Shown here piece by piece: positions 1 through 7,359 of a stretch of 64,000 bases of DNA. The notes under the pieces were generated by a model, which was not told the origin of the DNA, did no database searches, and worked only from the letters and a program-made list of their open reading frames with translations. Every line of letters starts with the position of its first letter. Within the stretch, counting starts at the first letter, position 1. This stretch comes from Rhodococcus gordoniae. GTDB taxonomy: Bacteria; Actinomycetota; Actinomycetes; Mycobacteriales; Mycobacteriaceae. The position numbers were made by a program, and so were the translations under genes. The DNA is taken from positions 1 to 64,000 of the forward strand of contig NZ_LPZN01000019.1 in the NCBI RefSeq assembly GCF_001646655.1. Reading direction: 5' to 3'.

Positions 1-1139
1 GCGCGGAGTTGTGTGTAAGAAGCAGGTTCGTCACCAACGCCCCCCCGGCGGTTCTGACCGCCGCGCTGGCCGACCTGGCCCCGGCGCCGACGGTGTTCGT
101 CGTGGCGTCGAAGCCCTTCCCCCCCCTCGAAACGCTGTCCAATGCCACCGCCGCCCGCCGCTGGCTCGTCGACGCCCTCGGCGAGGACGCCGTCGCCCAG
201 CATTTCGTGGCGGTGTCGACGCACACGCAGCGGGTACGCGAGTTCGGTATCGACCCGGCGCACATGTTCGAGTTCTGGGACTGGGTGGGGGGCCGCTATT
301 CGGTGGGTTCGGCGATCGGGCTGGCGGTGATGTGCGCGATCGGACGGCAGCGGTTCGGTGAGTTCCTCGCCGGCATGCACGCCATCGACGAACATTTCGC
401 CACCGCCGAACCGGCGCGCAATGCGCCGTTGCTGGCCGGGGTGATCGGGGTGTGGAACGCGAGTGTCCTCGGCCACCGGTCGCGGGCGGTGGTGCCCTAT
501 GCGCAGGATCTGGCGCGGTTGCCGGCCTATCTGCAGCAGTTGACCATGGAATCGAACGGCAAGTCGGTGCGCGCGGACGGCACCGCGGTGCGCTGCCCGA
601 CCGGGGAGGTGTTCTGGGGTGAGCCCGGCACCAACGGTCAGCATGCCTTCTTCCAGTTGTTGCATCAGGGCACCGAGATCGTGCCGGTCGATTTCCTGGG
701 CCTGGCCCGCAGTGGGGACGACCTGCCCGCCCGCGACGGCACCACCTCGATGCAGGTGTTGGTGCTGGCGAACATGTTCGCCCAGGCCAAGGTGTTGGCG
801 TTCGGGCGTGAGGCCGACGAGGTCCGCGCCGAAGGTGTGCCGGAGGCGTTGGTGGCGCACAAGGTGATGCCCGGCGATCGGCCGTCGACGACGATCCTGG
901 CCCCCGAGTTGACGCCGTCGGTGCTCGGGCAGATCATCGCCTTCTACGAGCATCAGACCTTCGTCCAAGGGGTGATCTGGGGGATCGATTCGTTCGATCA
1001 GTGGGGGGTCGAACTCGGCAAGACCCAGGCCACCGCCCTGCAGGCGGTGCTCGCCGGCGAGGAGACCCCCGACACCGGCGATGCCTCCACCGACCACCTG
1101 ATCGAGACCTACCGAACCCTGCGCGACGGAGGGAAGTAA
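1..1139 (+). CDS. pgi: Glucose-6-phosphate isomerase, C-terminal part (cut by window start)
   Basis: Interconverts glucose 6-phosphate and fructose 6-phosphate in cytoplasmic glycolysis and gluconeogenesis. The reading frame is open to the first bases and about 377 residues remain of a usual length near 550, so the 5' end lies outside. Both family signatures are visible: WDWVGGRYS and the C-terminal [10 protein letters not shown]. The active-site block GEPGTNGQH is intact. The phosphate-binding motif, normally SKTFTTLET, reads SKPFPPLET near base 110. Other A-to-C-like changes lie in the first 130 bases, which may be sequence error at a contig edge. A WhiB gene follows 4 bases after the stop. 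Confidence 0.93.
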   Translation, partial: AELCVRSRFVTNAPPAVLTAALADLAPAPTVFVVASKPFPPLETLSNATAARRWLVDALGEDAVAQHFVAVSTHTQRVREFGIDPAHMFEFWDWVGGRYSVGSAIGLAVMCAIGRQRFGEFLAGMHAIDEHFATAEPARNAPLLAGVIGVWNASVLGHRSRAVVPYAQDLARLPAYLQQLTMESNGKSVRADGTAVRCPTGEVFWGEPGTNGQHAFFQLLHQGTEIVPVDFLGLARSGDDLPARDGTTSMQVLVLANMFAQAKVLAFGREADEVRAEGVPEALVAHKVMPGDRPSTTILAPELTPSVLGQIIAFYEHQTFVQGVIWGIDSFDQWGVELGKTQATALQAVLAGEETPDTGDASTDHLIETYRTLRDGGK

Positions 1140-1143
1140 GGAC

Positions 1144-1443
1144 ATGCCCGCGCCGAAGTTGCTCTATCTGCCGCCTCCCGTTGCCGAGGAGTGGGATTGG
1201 CAGATGGACGCGGCTTGTCGCGACGTGGACGGCTCGTTGTTCTTCCACCCGGACAACGAGCGGGGCGACGCGAGGGAGAACCGCATGGCCTCGGCCAAGA
1301 AGGTGTGCGCTCGTTGTCCGGTGCGGCAGAAGTGCTTGCAGTACGCCTTCGATTCCGGTGAACGCTACGGGATCTGGGGCGGGCTCACGGAGGACGAACG
1401 CGCCCGGGTGAGAAGTGCCCGCCGGCGCCACACCAGTCGGTGA
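1144..1443 (+). CDS. WhiB-family iron-sulfur transcriptional regulator
   Basis: Protein of 99 residues with the four WhiB cysteines at residues 25, 55, 58 and 64 (C-x29-C-x2-C-x5-C), expected to bind a [4Fe-4S] cluster. The turn motif GIWGG follows near residue 78, then a basic tail rich in Arg that would contact DNA. The stretch LFFHPDNERG resembles WhiB3-type proteins of mycobacteria, but paralogue assignment is not safe without a tree. WhiB proteins usually act with the primary sigma factor and answer redox or nitric oxide signals. The start lies 4 bases after pgi, so the two are probably co-transcribed. Confidence 0.9.
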   Translation: MPAPKLLYLPPPVAEEWDWQMDAACRDVDGSLFFHPDNERGDARENRMASAKKVCARCPVRQKCLQYAFDSGERYGIWGGLTEDERARVRSARRRHTSR

Positions 1444-1455
1444 CACCGACCGTCG

Positions 1456-2859
1456 TCACCTGTCCGCGACGACTCGTCCGATGACCCGGGCGGCCTCTCG
1501 GAAGGCCGCCGGATTCGGGCCGGCGAAGTTGAGCCGGAGGTACTGGCCGGTGGGTTCTGCCGGGAACCACTCGTCGCCCGCCGCGACGAGCACCCCGGCG
1601 GCCTCGCAGTCGCGCGCGACTGCCTGGGCGTCGGTGTCGTCGGGGAGCCTGCCCCACAGGTTGAGCCCACCGGGCGGTAGTCCGTCGAATTCCACCTCGG
1701 GTGCGTGCTCACGGAATTCGCTCGCGAGGAGGTTGCGGCGGGATTCGAGTTCGCGACGGACTGCCCGCAGGTGGGTCTGCCACGCGGGCTGGGTGACGAC
1801 GTCGAGCGCGACGGTCTGGAGAACGCCGCTCACGTAGACGGATTCGGCCTGCACGTCGGCGAGGATGCGTTCGCGAGCGGGTCCTCGCGCCACGATCGCC
1901 GCGACCCGCACCGACGGTGCGACGCTCTTGGTCAGCGAGCGGATATAGACGACGTGGCCGGAGTCGTCGCGTGCGAACAGTGGGACGGACGGGGTGGAGA
2001 TCCCGAAGTCGTGGGCCCAGTCGTCCTCGATGACGAACGCTCCCGCATCGCGCACCGCGTCGAGGACCCGCTCGCCGATCGACGACGACCATTGCGACCC
2101 TGTGGGATTCGCGAAGTTCGGTTGCGCGTAGAAGGCGCGCGCCCGTGTCCGGTCGAACGCGCGGGCCACTTCGTCGGGATCGGGTCCGTTGGGACCGCTC
2201 GAGACGGGCACGAGTTGTACGCCCGCCTTCGTGGCGGCGAGGATCGCTCCCCAATAGGTGGGTGACTCCACCACGAGGGGATTGCCGGCGCCGACGAGTG
2301 CGCGGAAGATCGAACCGAGGCCGCTCTGGCTGCCGGGTGTGATGATCACGTCGCCCGCGAACGGTGGGGCGGTGCGCGCGTTCGTCGCTTCCGTCAGTTC
2401 CGTGGCGAACCATGCCTGCAGTTCGGGAAGTCCCGCGGCAGGGGTCCGTTCGACGGCGGCATTGCTGCGGGATGCCCGCGAATACGCTCCGCGGACGAGA
2501 CGTTCGGGAAGCAGTGTGCGGTCGGGGTAACCGGAGTGGAGTGCAACCACGTCGTTGGCCACCGTGCGCAGGGCAGCAGAGGCGCGGGCAAGCGGGGGAG
2601 CTGTTCCGAGCGCTTCCGTCTGCCAACTGTGATCGATCGTGTTCGACATGCGGATCTGCCGTACGAAGGTGCCGACACCGGAGCGGCTCTCCACGAGCCC
2701 CCGGGCCTGGAGCGTTCGCAGTGCCTTCTGCACCGTGACGGGACCGACGCCGTACTGCGCGACGAGCGACCTCGTCGAGGGCAGTCGGGCGCCGGGCGCA
2801 GCGGTGGCGAGCCACCGGGTCAGTTCCGCGACGAGTTGCGAACTGCTACTGTTCGACAT
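1456..2859 (-). CDS. MocR-type GntR regulator with aminotransferase-like domain
   Basis: About 467 residues. A GntR winged helix-turn-helix occupies residues 1-70 (LPSTRSLVAQYGVGPVTVQKAL), followed by a fold-type I PLP aminotransferase-like domain. The Schiff-base lysine is the K of SLTKSVAPSVR near residue 300, and the PNFANPTG and EDDWAHDF motifs are present. MocR proteins sense PLP or an amino compound and often control a divergent gene, here an EamA exporter. I chose the ATG at 2859-2857 because it begins the HTH domain directly. It overlaps the divergent ATG at 2858-2860 within the tetramer CATG. Confidence 0.88.
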   Translation of the reverse strand: MSNSSSSQLVAELTRWLATAAPGARLPSTRSLVAQYGVGPVTVQKALRTLQARGLVESRSGVGTFVRQIRMSNTIDHSWQTEALGTAPPLARASAALRTVANDVVALHSGYPDRTLLPERLVRGAYSRASRSNAAVERTPAAGLPELQAWFATELTEATNARTAPPFAGDVIITPGSQSGLGSIFRALVGAGNPLVVESPTYWGAILAATKAGVQLVPVSSGPNGPDPDEVARAFDRTRARAFYAQPNFANPTGSQWSSSIGERVLDAVRDAGAFVIEDDWAHDFGISTPSVPLFARDDSGHVVYIRSLTKSVAPSVRVAAIVARGPARERILADVQAESVYVSGVLQTVALDVVTQPAWQTHLRAVRRELESRRNLLASEFREHAPEVEFDGLPPGGLNLWGRLPDDTDAQAVARDCEAAGVLVAAGDEWFPAEPTGQYLRLNFAGPNPAAFREAARVIGRVVADR

Positions 2860-3778
2860 GAGAGTACAGAGTAGCGCTATCATTCCGGACCGGCCAGTGC
2901 TATCCCCCGATCCTCGCGGGCTGGCCTGGGGTCTTCTCGGCGTCGCAGGCTTCTCCCTGACAGTGCCCCTCACCCGAATCACCGTCGAGAGCGGGGTGAT
3001 GTCACCGCTGTTCGTCGCCGCCGGTCGCGCGGTCGTCGCAGCGGTTCTCGCCGCTCTCGCGCTCGCGTTCACGGGACAACGACTCCCGCACGGACATCAG
3101 TGGGGCAGAATCGCCGTCGTCGCGGGCGGCGTGGTAATCGGATTTCCCCTGCTCACCTCGTACGCCCTGACCACGGCACCGGCGAACCGCAGCGCGATCG
3201 TCATCGCAATCCTCCCCGCAGCGACCGCGGTGGTCGCGGTACTGCGTGCCCGCGAACGACCCCCGGCGCCGTTCTGGGTCGCGGCAGCTGCGGGGACGCT
3301 CGCCGTCATGGTCTTTGCCGGCCTACGCGATGGAGGCTTCGAGGGCTTCGGCCGAGCCGATCTGCTGTTGCTCGGTGCGGTGGTGGCCGCCGCCCTCGGT
3401 TACGCCGAAGGCGGTCTGCTGGCACGGGAGATCGGTGCGTGGCAGACGATCTCGTGGGCACTGGTTCTGGCGTCGCCGCTCATGGTGTCGCTCACCCTCG
3501 TCTCGTTCACCGCCGGGCTACCGCAAGGCGATGTGACGCACTGGGCGTCGTTCGCGTATCTCGGCGTCGTCAGCATGTTCCTCGGCTTCTTCGCGTGGTA
3601 TCGAGGTCTGGCGATCGGGCCGATGGCGCGGGTCGGTCAGGTTCAGCTCACTCAGCCGATCATGACGGTCGGCTGGGCCGCGTGGCTGCTGGGAGAACCG
3701 CTGACCTGGGCGGTCGTTGCGTGCGGTGCCGCCGTCGTGCTGTGTGCCGGCACCGCTGTTCGCGTCCGCCGCACCTGA
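2858..3778 (+). CDS. EamA/DMT-family transporter
   Basis: About 306 residues, almost wholly hydrophobic, with some ten predicted membrane helices arranged as two EamA repeats. The first helix begins around GLAWGLLGVAGF. This is a drug/metabolite superfamily inner-membrane transporter, usually an exporter of amino acids or related compounds. It is divergent from the MocR regulator and probably its target, so an amine, amino acid or vitamin B6-related substrate is a reasonable guess. The ATG at 2858 fits the predicted membrane topology. Longer readings would run back through the regulator gene. Confidence 0.85.
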   Translation: MRVQSSAIIPDRPVLSPDPRGLAWGLLGVAGFSLTVPLTRITVESGVMSPLFVAAGRAVVAAVLAALALAFTGQRLPHGHQWGRIAVVAGGVVIGFPLLTSYALTTAPANRSAIVIAILPAATAVVAVLRARERPPAPFWVAAAAGTLAVMVFAGLRDGGFEGFGRADLLLLGAVVAAALGYAEGGLLAREIGAWQTISWALVLASPLMVSLTLVSFTAGLPQGDVTHWASFAYLGVVSMFLGFFAWYRGLAIGPMARVGQVQLTQPIMTVGWAAWLLGEPLTWAVVACGAAVVLCAGTAVRVRRT

Positions 3779-3803
3779 GGTGCGTCAGTCCTTGTCGAGG
3801 AAG

Positions 3804-3884
3804 AAATCCCGTCGCGAATCCCGAAGTGAACAGCGACATTCCGTACTTCGACAGCGTGTACGAGGGGTGGGCGCCGGCCGGTGG
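3804..3884 (-). pseudogene. Remnant of a short-chain dehydrogenase gene
   Basis: On the minus strand this stretch reads PPAGAHPSYTLSKYGMSLFT, which carries the YxxxK catalytic signature and following helix typical of classical short-chain dehydrogenases (compare AYxxAKYGMSxxxLG). Nothing recognisable as an NAD-binding GxxxGxG start or a C-terminal part surrounds it between 3779 and 4013. It looks like a decayed fragment about 27 codons long. The resemblance is by eye only. Confidence 0.35.
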
Positions 3885-4013
3885 GGCATGTCGACCGTGC
3901 ACTGTTCCCTTCAGCGTCGGGTGCACGTCGAGACAGGCGGGGAGATCGTTCCGCAACTCGGTCACGAGCCGAACGTAAGTGAACTACTCCCATCAGAGAA
4001 TGACGTTCTCCCC

Positions 4014-4661
4014 CTACGCGGTGAATCCCTGCGAGCAGAAGTCCCAGACCTCATCGGCCGTGATGGGACGGTTCGTGCTGTCGTCGCCCCCGCTGGACTG
4101 AGCGATGAACATCACGGTCTGCATCGTCATGGTGGCCATCCGCTTCGGGTTCGACCCTTCGCGCAGACTGCCCTCGGCATCGACCTTCTCCATCAGTTCT
4201 GTGAACAGCGCGAGCATGGAGGCGTGCGCGACCTTGACCTCTGCAGGATGGGTGAGCAGCAGCTGCGCCGCGAAGTCGGTGAACAGCGGTCGCTGAGCCG
4301 TGGGATCGGGCCGGGACGACTCGAACAACAACTCCACCGCGACACGGAGCTGGTCGAGAGGTGCCTTCTCGCCGGCGGCAGCGGCGCGGATCTGGTCGGC
4401 AGAGCGGCTCAAGGCGTCCTCGAAGAGGGCGAGCAGCAGCTCGTGCTTACCGTCGAACTGCAGGTAGAAGCTGCGAAGCGACTGCTTGGAGCGGTCGACG
4501 ACCTCCTGGACCGTGAAGTCGGTGCTGCCTTTTTCCGTGATGATCGCCTGCGCGGCGTCGAGGAAGCGCTGAACGCGCTGCTCGGCGCGCAGTTTGGCTG
4601 TCCGGAGGGAGCGCTCGACTGCGCGTTGCTTCCAGGCCGGTTCTTCCCTGGGGCCCGTCAC
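4014..4661 (-). CDS. TetR-family transcriptional regulator
   Basis: About 215 residues from the GTG at 4661, with an N-terminal TetR helix-turn-helix near residues 25-70 (IITEKGSTDFTVQEVVDRSKQSLRSF, in part) and an alpha-helical ligand domain. A longer reading from the GTG at 4754 is possible but adds a Pro- and Arg-rich stretch unlike the family. A strong inverted repeat at 4765-4793 lies upstream and is a likely autoregulatory operator. The divergent SnoaL-like gene at 5135 is a candidate target. The ligand is unknown. Confidence 0.85.
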   Translation of the reverse strand: MTGPREEPAWKQRAVERSLRTAKLRAEQRVQRFLDAAQAIITEKGSTDFTVQEVVDRSKQSLRSFYLQFDGKHELLLALFEDALSRSADQIRAAAAGEKAPLDQLRVAVELLFESSRPDPTAQRPLFTDFAAQLLLTHPAEVKVAHASMLALFTELMEKVDAEGSLREGSNPKRMATMTMQTVMFIAQSSGGDDSTNRPITADEVWDFCSQGFTA

Positions 4662-4764
4662 TGCCGGGATCGCCCTGTGTCGCGGGGGGTGGACATAGGA
4701 GCACTGTACCGGAGCGCAGGGGCGTACAGCGGGACCGACCTCCCGTTCCCGCACCGATTCGAGG

Positions 4765-4793
4765 ATAATCCTCTCGCCAGGAGAGAGTGTTAT
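4765..4793. promoter_or_regulatory. Inverted repeat, probable TetR operator
   Basis: Arms ATAATCCTCTC (4765-4775) and GAGAGTGTTAT (4783-4793) are separated by 7 bases and match at 9 of 11 positions. Size and placement upstream of the tetR gene at 4014-4661 fit a TetR operator. No other copy was noticed in the window. Confidence 0.55.
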
Positions 4794-4914
4794 TCTGTCG
4801 CGTCTACCGGGGCTCGGCGCCGGGAAAGGAGGCAGTCGGACGGTGTGCGACGGCGATCACCTCGTCGACCACAGCTGTAAGGTCCGGACCTGCATCCTTC
4901 GGCGCGTGGGGTAT

Positions 4915-4976
4915 TCGCTACCGGAATCGTCGTTCGCTGCGGCAATTTCGGTAGCGGACAACGATTCCGGTAGCGG
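4915..4976. repeat. Dispersed palindromic element, copy 1
   Basis: A 15-bp perfect stem, CGCTACCGGAATCGT (4916-4930) with its complement (4961-4975), encloses a smaller hairpin, CGCTGC-GGCAATTTCG-GTAGCG (4935-4956). The layout of four CGCTAC-type heptamers around a GGCAAT loop matches the elements at 44748-44813 and 45990-46057. It sits in the 473-base gap between tetR (start 4661) and the SnoaL-like gene (5135). That gap also holds the operator at 4765 and the repeat at 4994, and I see no gene in it. Confidence 0.6.
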
Positions 4977-4993
4977 AGGGGCAGCCCGGAAAC

Positions 4994-5064
4994 GTGTATG
5001 TCCGACGTGATTTTCCCGCTCGGATCGTGGAGTGAATCACGTTGTCCCATATACGGACGTGCAC
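4994..5064. promoter_or_regulatory. Nested inverted repeat upstream of SnoaL-like gene
   Basis: GTGTATGTCCG (4994-5004) is near-complementary to CGGACGTGCAC (5054-5064). Directly inside it, ACGTGATT (5005-5012) is exactly complementary to AATCACGT (5035-5042). The pair lies 70-140 bases before the ATG at 5135 and may be a regulator site. Function is inferred from symmetry only. Confidence 0.35.
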
Positions 5065-5134
5065 CGGAACGAGGTCTTGGAAGGAAGGTTCTCTTCTGAA
5101 AGAATAAAATTCCGGACGAGATCGAAGGAGCACC

Positions 5135-5575
5135 ATGACGCCCGACGAGCTGTGCGACAAGTACGCCATCACCGAACTCCTCTACCGCTATGCGACGGCG
5201 GTGGACACCAAGGACTGGAAGAAGATGACGTCGGTCTTCACCGAGGACGCCCATCTGGACTACAGCTCCGTGGGTTTTTCGCCCGGACCGAGGGACGACG
5301 TGCTGGCGGAGTTGCAGAAGGCACTGTCGTACCTGCCGATGTCGCAGCATTTCATCACCAACGTCGAGGTCGATCTCGACGGCGACCGGGCGACGGTGCG
5401 AGCGATGTTCTACAACCCGATGCAACTCCCCGGCGTCGACGGCCTGACCTATTGCGGGGGCAACTATCACCACGAGGTCGTGCGAACGGAAGACGGCTGG
5501 AAGAGTTGCCGCCTCATCGAAGAGAGCCTGTGGTTCTCCAACCATCCCGACCCGGCGAAGAACCAGGTGCGCTGA
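5135..5575 (+). CDS. SnoaL-like / NTF2-family protein
   Basis: 146 residues with the cone-shaped NTF2/SnoaL pattern: an N-terminal helix (ITELLYRYATAVDTKDW), FTEDAHLDY, and a C-terminal sheet with conserved Trp (DGWKSCRLIEES). Proteins of this type are small hydratases, isomerases or dehydratase-like enzymes, often in steroid, polyketide or aromatic metabolism. The exact reaction cannot be told. A good ribosome site (AAGGAG, 7 bases upstream) supports the ATG. It lies 33 bases before the decarboxylase gene and is probably co-transcribed with it. Confidence 0.82.
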   Translation: MTPDELCDKYAITELLYRYATAVDTKDWKKMTSVFTEDAHLDYSSVGFSPGPRDDVLAELQKALSYLPMSQHFITNVEVDLDGDRATVRAMFYNPMQLPGVDGLTYCGGNYHHEVVRTEDGWKSCRLIEESLWFSNHPDPAKNQVR

Positions 5576-5607
5576 TTGCCGATCGTCGACCGGGGTAACC
5601 GACCGGC

Positions 5608-7098
5608 ATGGACCAGTCGGAAGCCCCGTTGCTCGATGCTCTCGCGCAGTACCATCGGCTCGACCGATACGGCTACTCCCCGCCGGGACACCGGCAGGGC
5701 CGCGGCGTGGACGACCGGGTCGCGCACGTGCTCGGAAGGGATCCCTTCCGAGCGGATGTCCTCGCTTCGGGCGGCCTCGACGACCGGCTGTCGCGCAACG
5801 GTTATCTCAGCAGAGCCGAAGAACTCATGGCCGAAGCAGTCGGAGCCGAGCAGGCCTTCTTCTCGACCTGCGGCAGTTCGTTGTCGGTCAAGGCTGCCAT
5901 GATGGCGGTCGCCGGCAACGATCCCGGAGGGTTGCTGCTCGGCCGCGACTCGCACAAGTCGATCGTCGCCGGACTGATCTTCAGCGGTGTCACCCCGCGC
6001 TGGATCACCCCGCGATGGGACGAGGAGATGCACTTCTCCCATCCGCCGTCGCCACAACAGGTTCGTCGGATGTGGGACGAGTACCCCGACGCAGCAGGGG
6101 CGCTGATCGTCAGTCCCAGCCCCTACGGGACGTGCGCCGATATCGGGGGTATCGCCGATGTCTGCCACGAACGTGGCAAGCCGCTCATCGTCGACGAGGC
6201 GTGGGGAGCGCACCTGCCCTTCCACGACGACCTGCCGACCTGGGCGATGGACGCCGGAGCCGATGTCTGCGTGGTGAGTGTGCACAAGATGGGTGCCGGT
6301 TTCGAGCAGGGCTCGGTGTACCACGTCCAGGGCGATCTGGTCGACGCCGCACACCTCTCGGCGTGCGCCGACCTCCTCATGACCACCAGCCCGAACGTGC
6401 TGATCTACTCGGCGATCGACGGATGGCGGCGCCAGATGGTCGAGCACGGCACCGAATTGCTCGACAAGGCCCTCGACCTGGCCCGGAGCACTCGGGTCAG
6501 GATCCAAGGGATCGACGGGATCTCGGTCCTCGACGACCGGCTGCTCGGCGACGAGGCCTCGCACGACCTGGACCGGATGCAGATCCTCATGGACCTCGAC
6601 GAACTCGGGGTCTCCGGATATCAGTGTGCCGACTGGCTGCGCGAACATTGCCATGTCGACGTCGGCATGACCGATCACCGCAGGATCCTCGCCACGATGT
6701 CCATGGCCGACGACGAGGACACCGCCGATCGGCTCGTCGAATCACTCGAGGCGTTGTCCCGGGCGGCGGAGTCCTTCGATGCGCCGCCGCGGATCGATCT
6801 GCCGAGTCCGGACGAACTGCAGCTCGAATCCGTGATGTCCCCGCGTGACGCGTTCTTCGGCCGGACCGAGATGGTGCCGGCAGACCGCGCTGCCGGCCGC
6901 ATCGCGGCGGAACAGCTCACCCCGTATCCGCCGGGCATCCCCGCGGTGGTGCCGGGGGAGCGACTCGACCGGGCGGTCGTGGACTATCTCCGCAGCGGTG
7001 TGGGCGCCGGGATGAACGTGCCCGACGCGACCGACGGTGCCCTCGACGAGTTCCGGGTGGTCGTCGACACGGCGACGGCGTCGATCGACTCGCGGTGA
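5608..7098 (+). CDS. Orn/Lys/Arg-type PLP decarboxylase
   Basis: 496 residues of the prokaryotic ornithine/lysine/arginine decarboxylase fold-type I family. Visible features are the N-terminal substrate block (PPGHRQG), the cofactor region IVDEAWGAHLPFH, and the Schiff-base lysine in SVHKMGAG about 230 residues in. The C-terminal domain is short, as in the roughly 480-residue Gram-positive enzymes. It should make a polyamine or diamine from a basic amino acid, but which one is unresolved. A convergent ferredoxin/P450 operon follows, separated by a hairpin. Confidence 0.87.
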   Translation: MDQSEAPLLDALAQYHRLDRYGYSPPGHRQGRGVDDRVAHVLGRDPFRADVLASGGLDDRLSRNGYLSRAEELMAEAVGAEQAFFSTCGSSLSVKAAMMAVAGNDPGGLLLGRDSHKSIVAGLIFSGVTPRWITPRWDEEMHFSHPPSPQQVRRMWDEYPDAAGALIVSPSPYGTCADIGGIADVCHERGKPLIVDEAWGAHLPFHDDLPTWAMDAGADVCVVSVHKMGAGFEQGSVYHVQGDLVDAAHLSACADLLMTTSPNVLIYSAIDGWRRQMVEHGTELLDKALDLARSTRVRIQGIDGISVLDDRLLGDEASHDLDRMQILMDLDELGVSGYQCADWLREHCHVDVGMTDHRRILATMSMADDEDTADRLVESLEALSRAAESFDAPPRIDLPSPDELQLESVMSPRDAFFGRTEMVPADRAAGRIAAEQLTPYPPGIPAVVPGERLDRAVVDYLRSGVGAGMNVPDATDGALDEFRVVVDTATASIDSR

Positions 7099-7102
7099 CG
7101 AA

Positions 7103-7144
7103 ACGAAAAATAGGGTGGGCCAGGACCTTTCGGTCCGGGCCCAC
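7103..7144 (-). terminator. Intrinsic terminator of the ferredoxin/P450 operon
   Basis: Stem GTGGGCC-A-GGACC (7115-7127), loop TTTC, complement GGTCC-G-GGCCCAC (7132-7144). Read on the minus strand it is followed by CCTATTTTTCG, a U-rich tail. It ends minus-strand transcription of the ferredoxin and P450 genes and may also block the convergent decarboxylase transcript. Confidence 0.75.
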
Positions 7145-7170
7145 GCCGGTGCGCAGCTTCGATCGGTGAC

Positions 7171-7359
7171 TCAGCCGAGCCGGATCGCCCTTTCGGGACA
7201 ACCCGCCGTGGCCTCCCGCACGGACTCCTCGTGCTCGGCCGGTACCTCGGACACGAGTGTGACGGCGTACCCGCCGTCGCTCAGATCGAAGACCTCCGGG
7301 CAGGCGGCGAGGCAGACACCGTGTCCACGGCAGGCATCGTCGTCGACGAAGACCTTCAC
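7171..7359 (-). CDS. Small ferredoxin, P450 partner type
   Basis: 62 residues. The cluster motif is CRGHGVC-x3-CP (Cys 9, His 12, Cys 15, Cys 19) with a distal Cys-Pro (CPERAI). The second cysteine of the usual CxxCxxC is histidine, as in the 3Fe-4S-type ferredoxins that serve actinobacterial P450s. It carries electrons from a ferredoxin reductase to the haem enzyme encoded just upstream. The GTG start overlaps the P450 stop as GTGA, so the pair is translationally coupled. Confidence 0.92.
   Translation of the reverse strand: MKVFVDDDACRGHGVCLAACPEVFDLSDGGYAVTLVSEVPAEHEESVREATAGCPERAIRLG

Noticed and set aside
3717-4880. Plus-strand frame of 387 codons
   Set aside because: Antisense to the TetR gene and crossing its operator region; no family resemblance.
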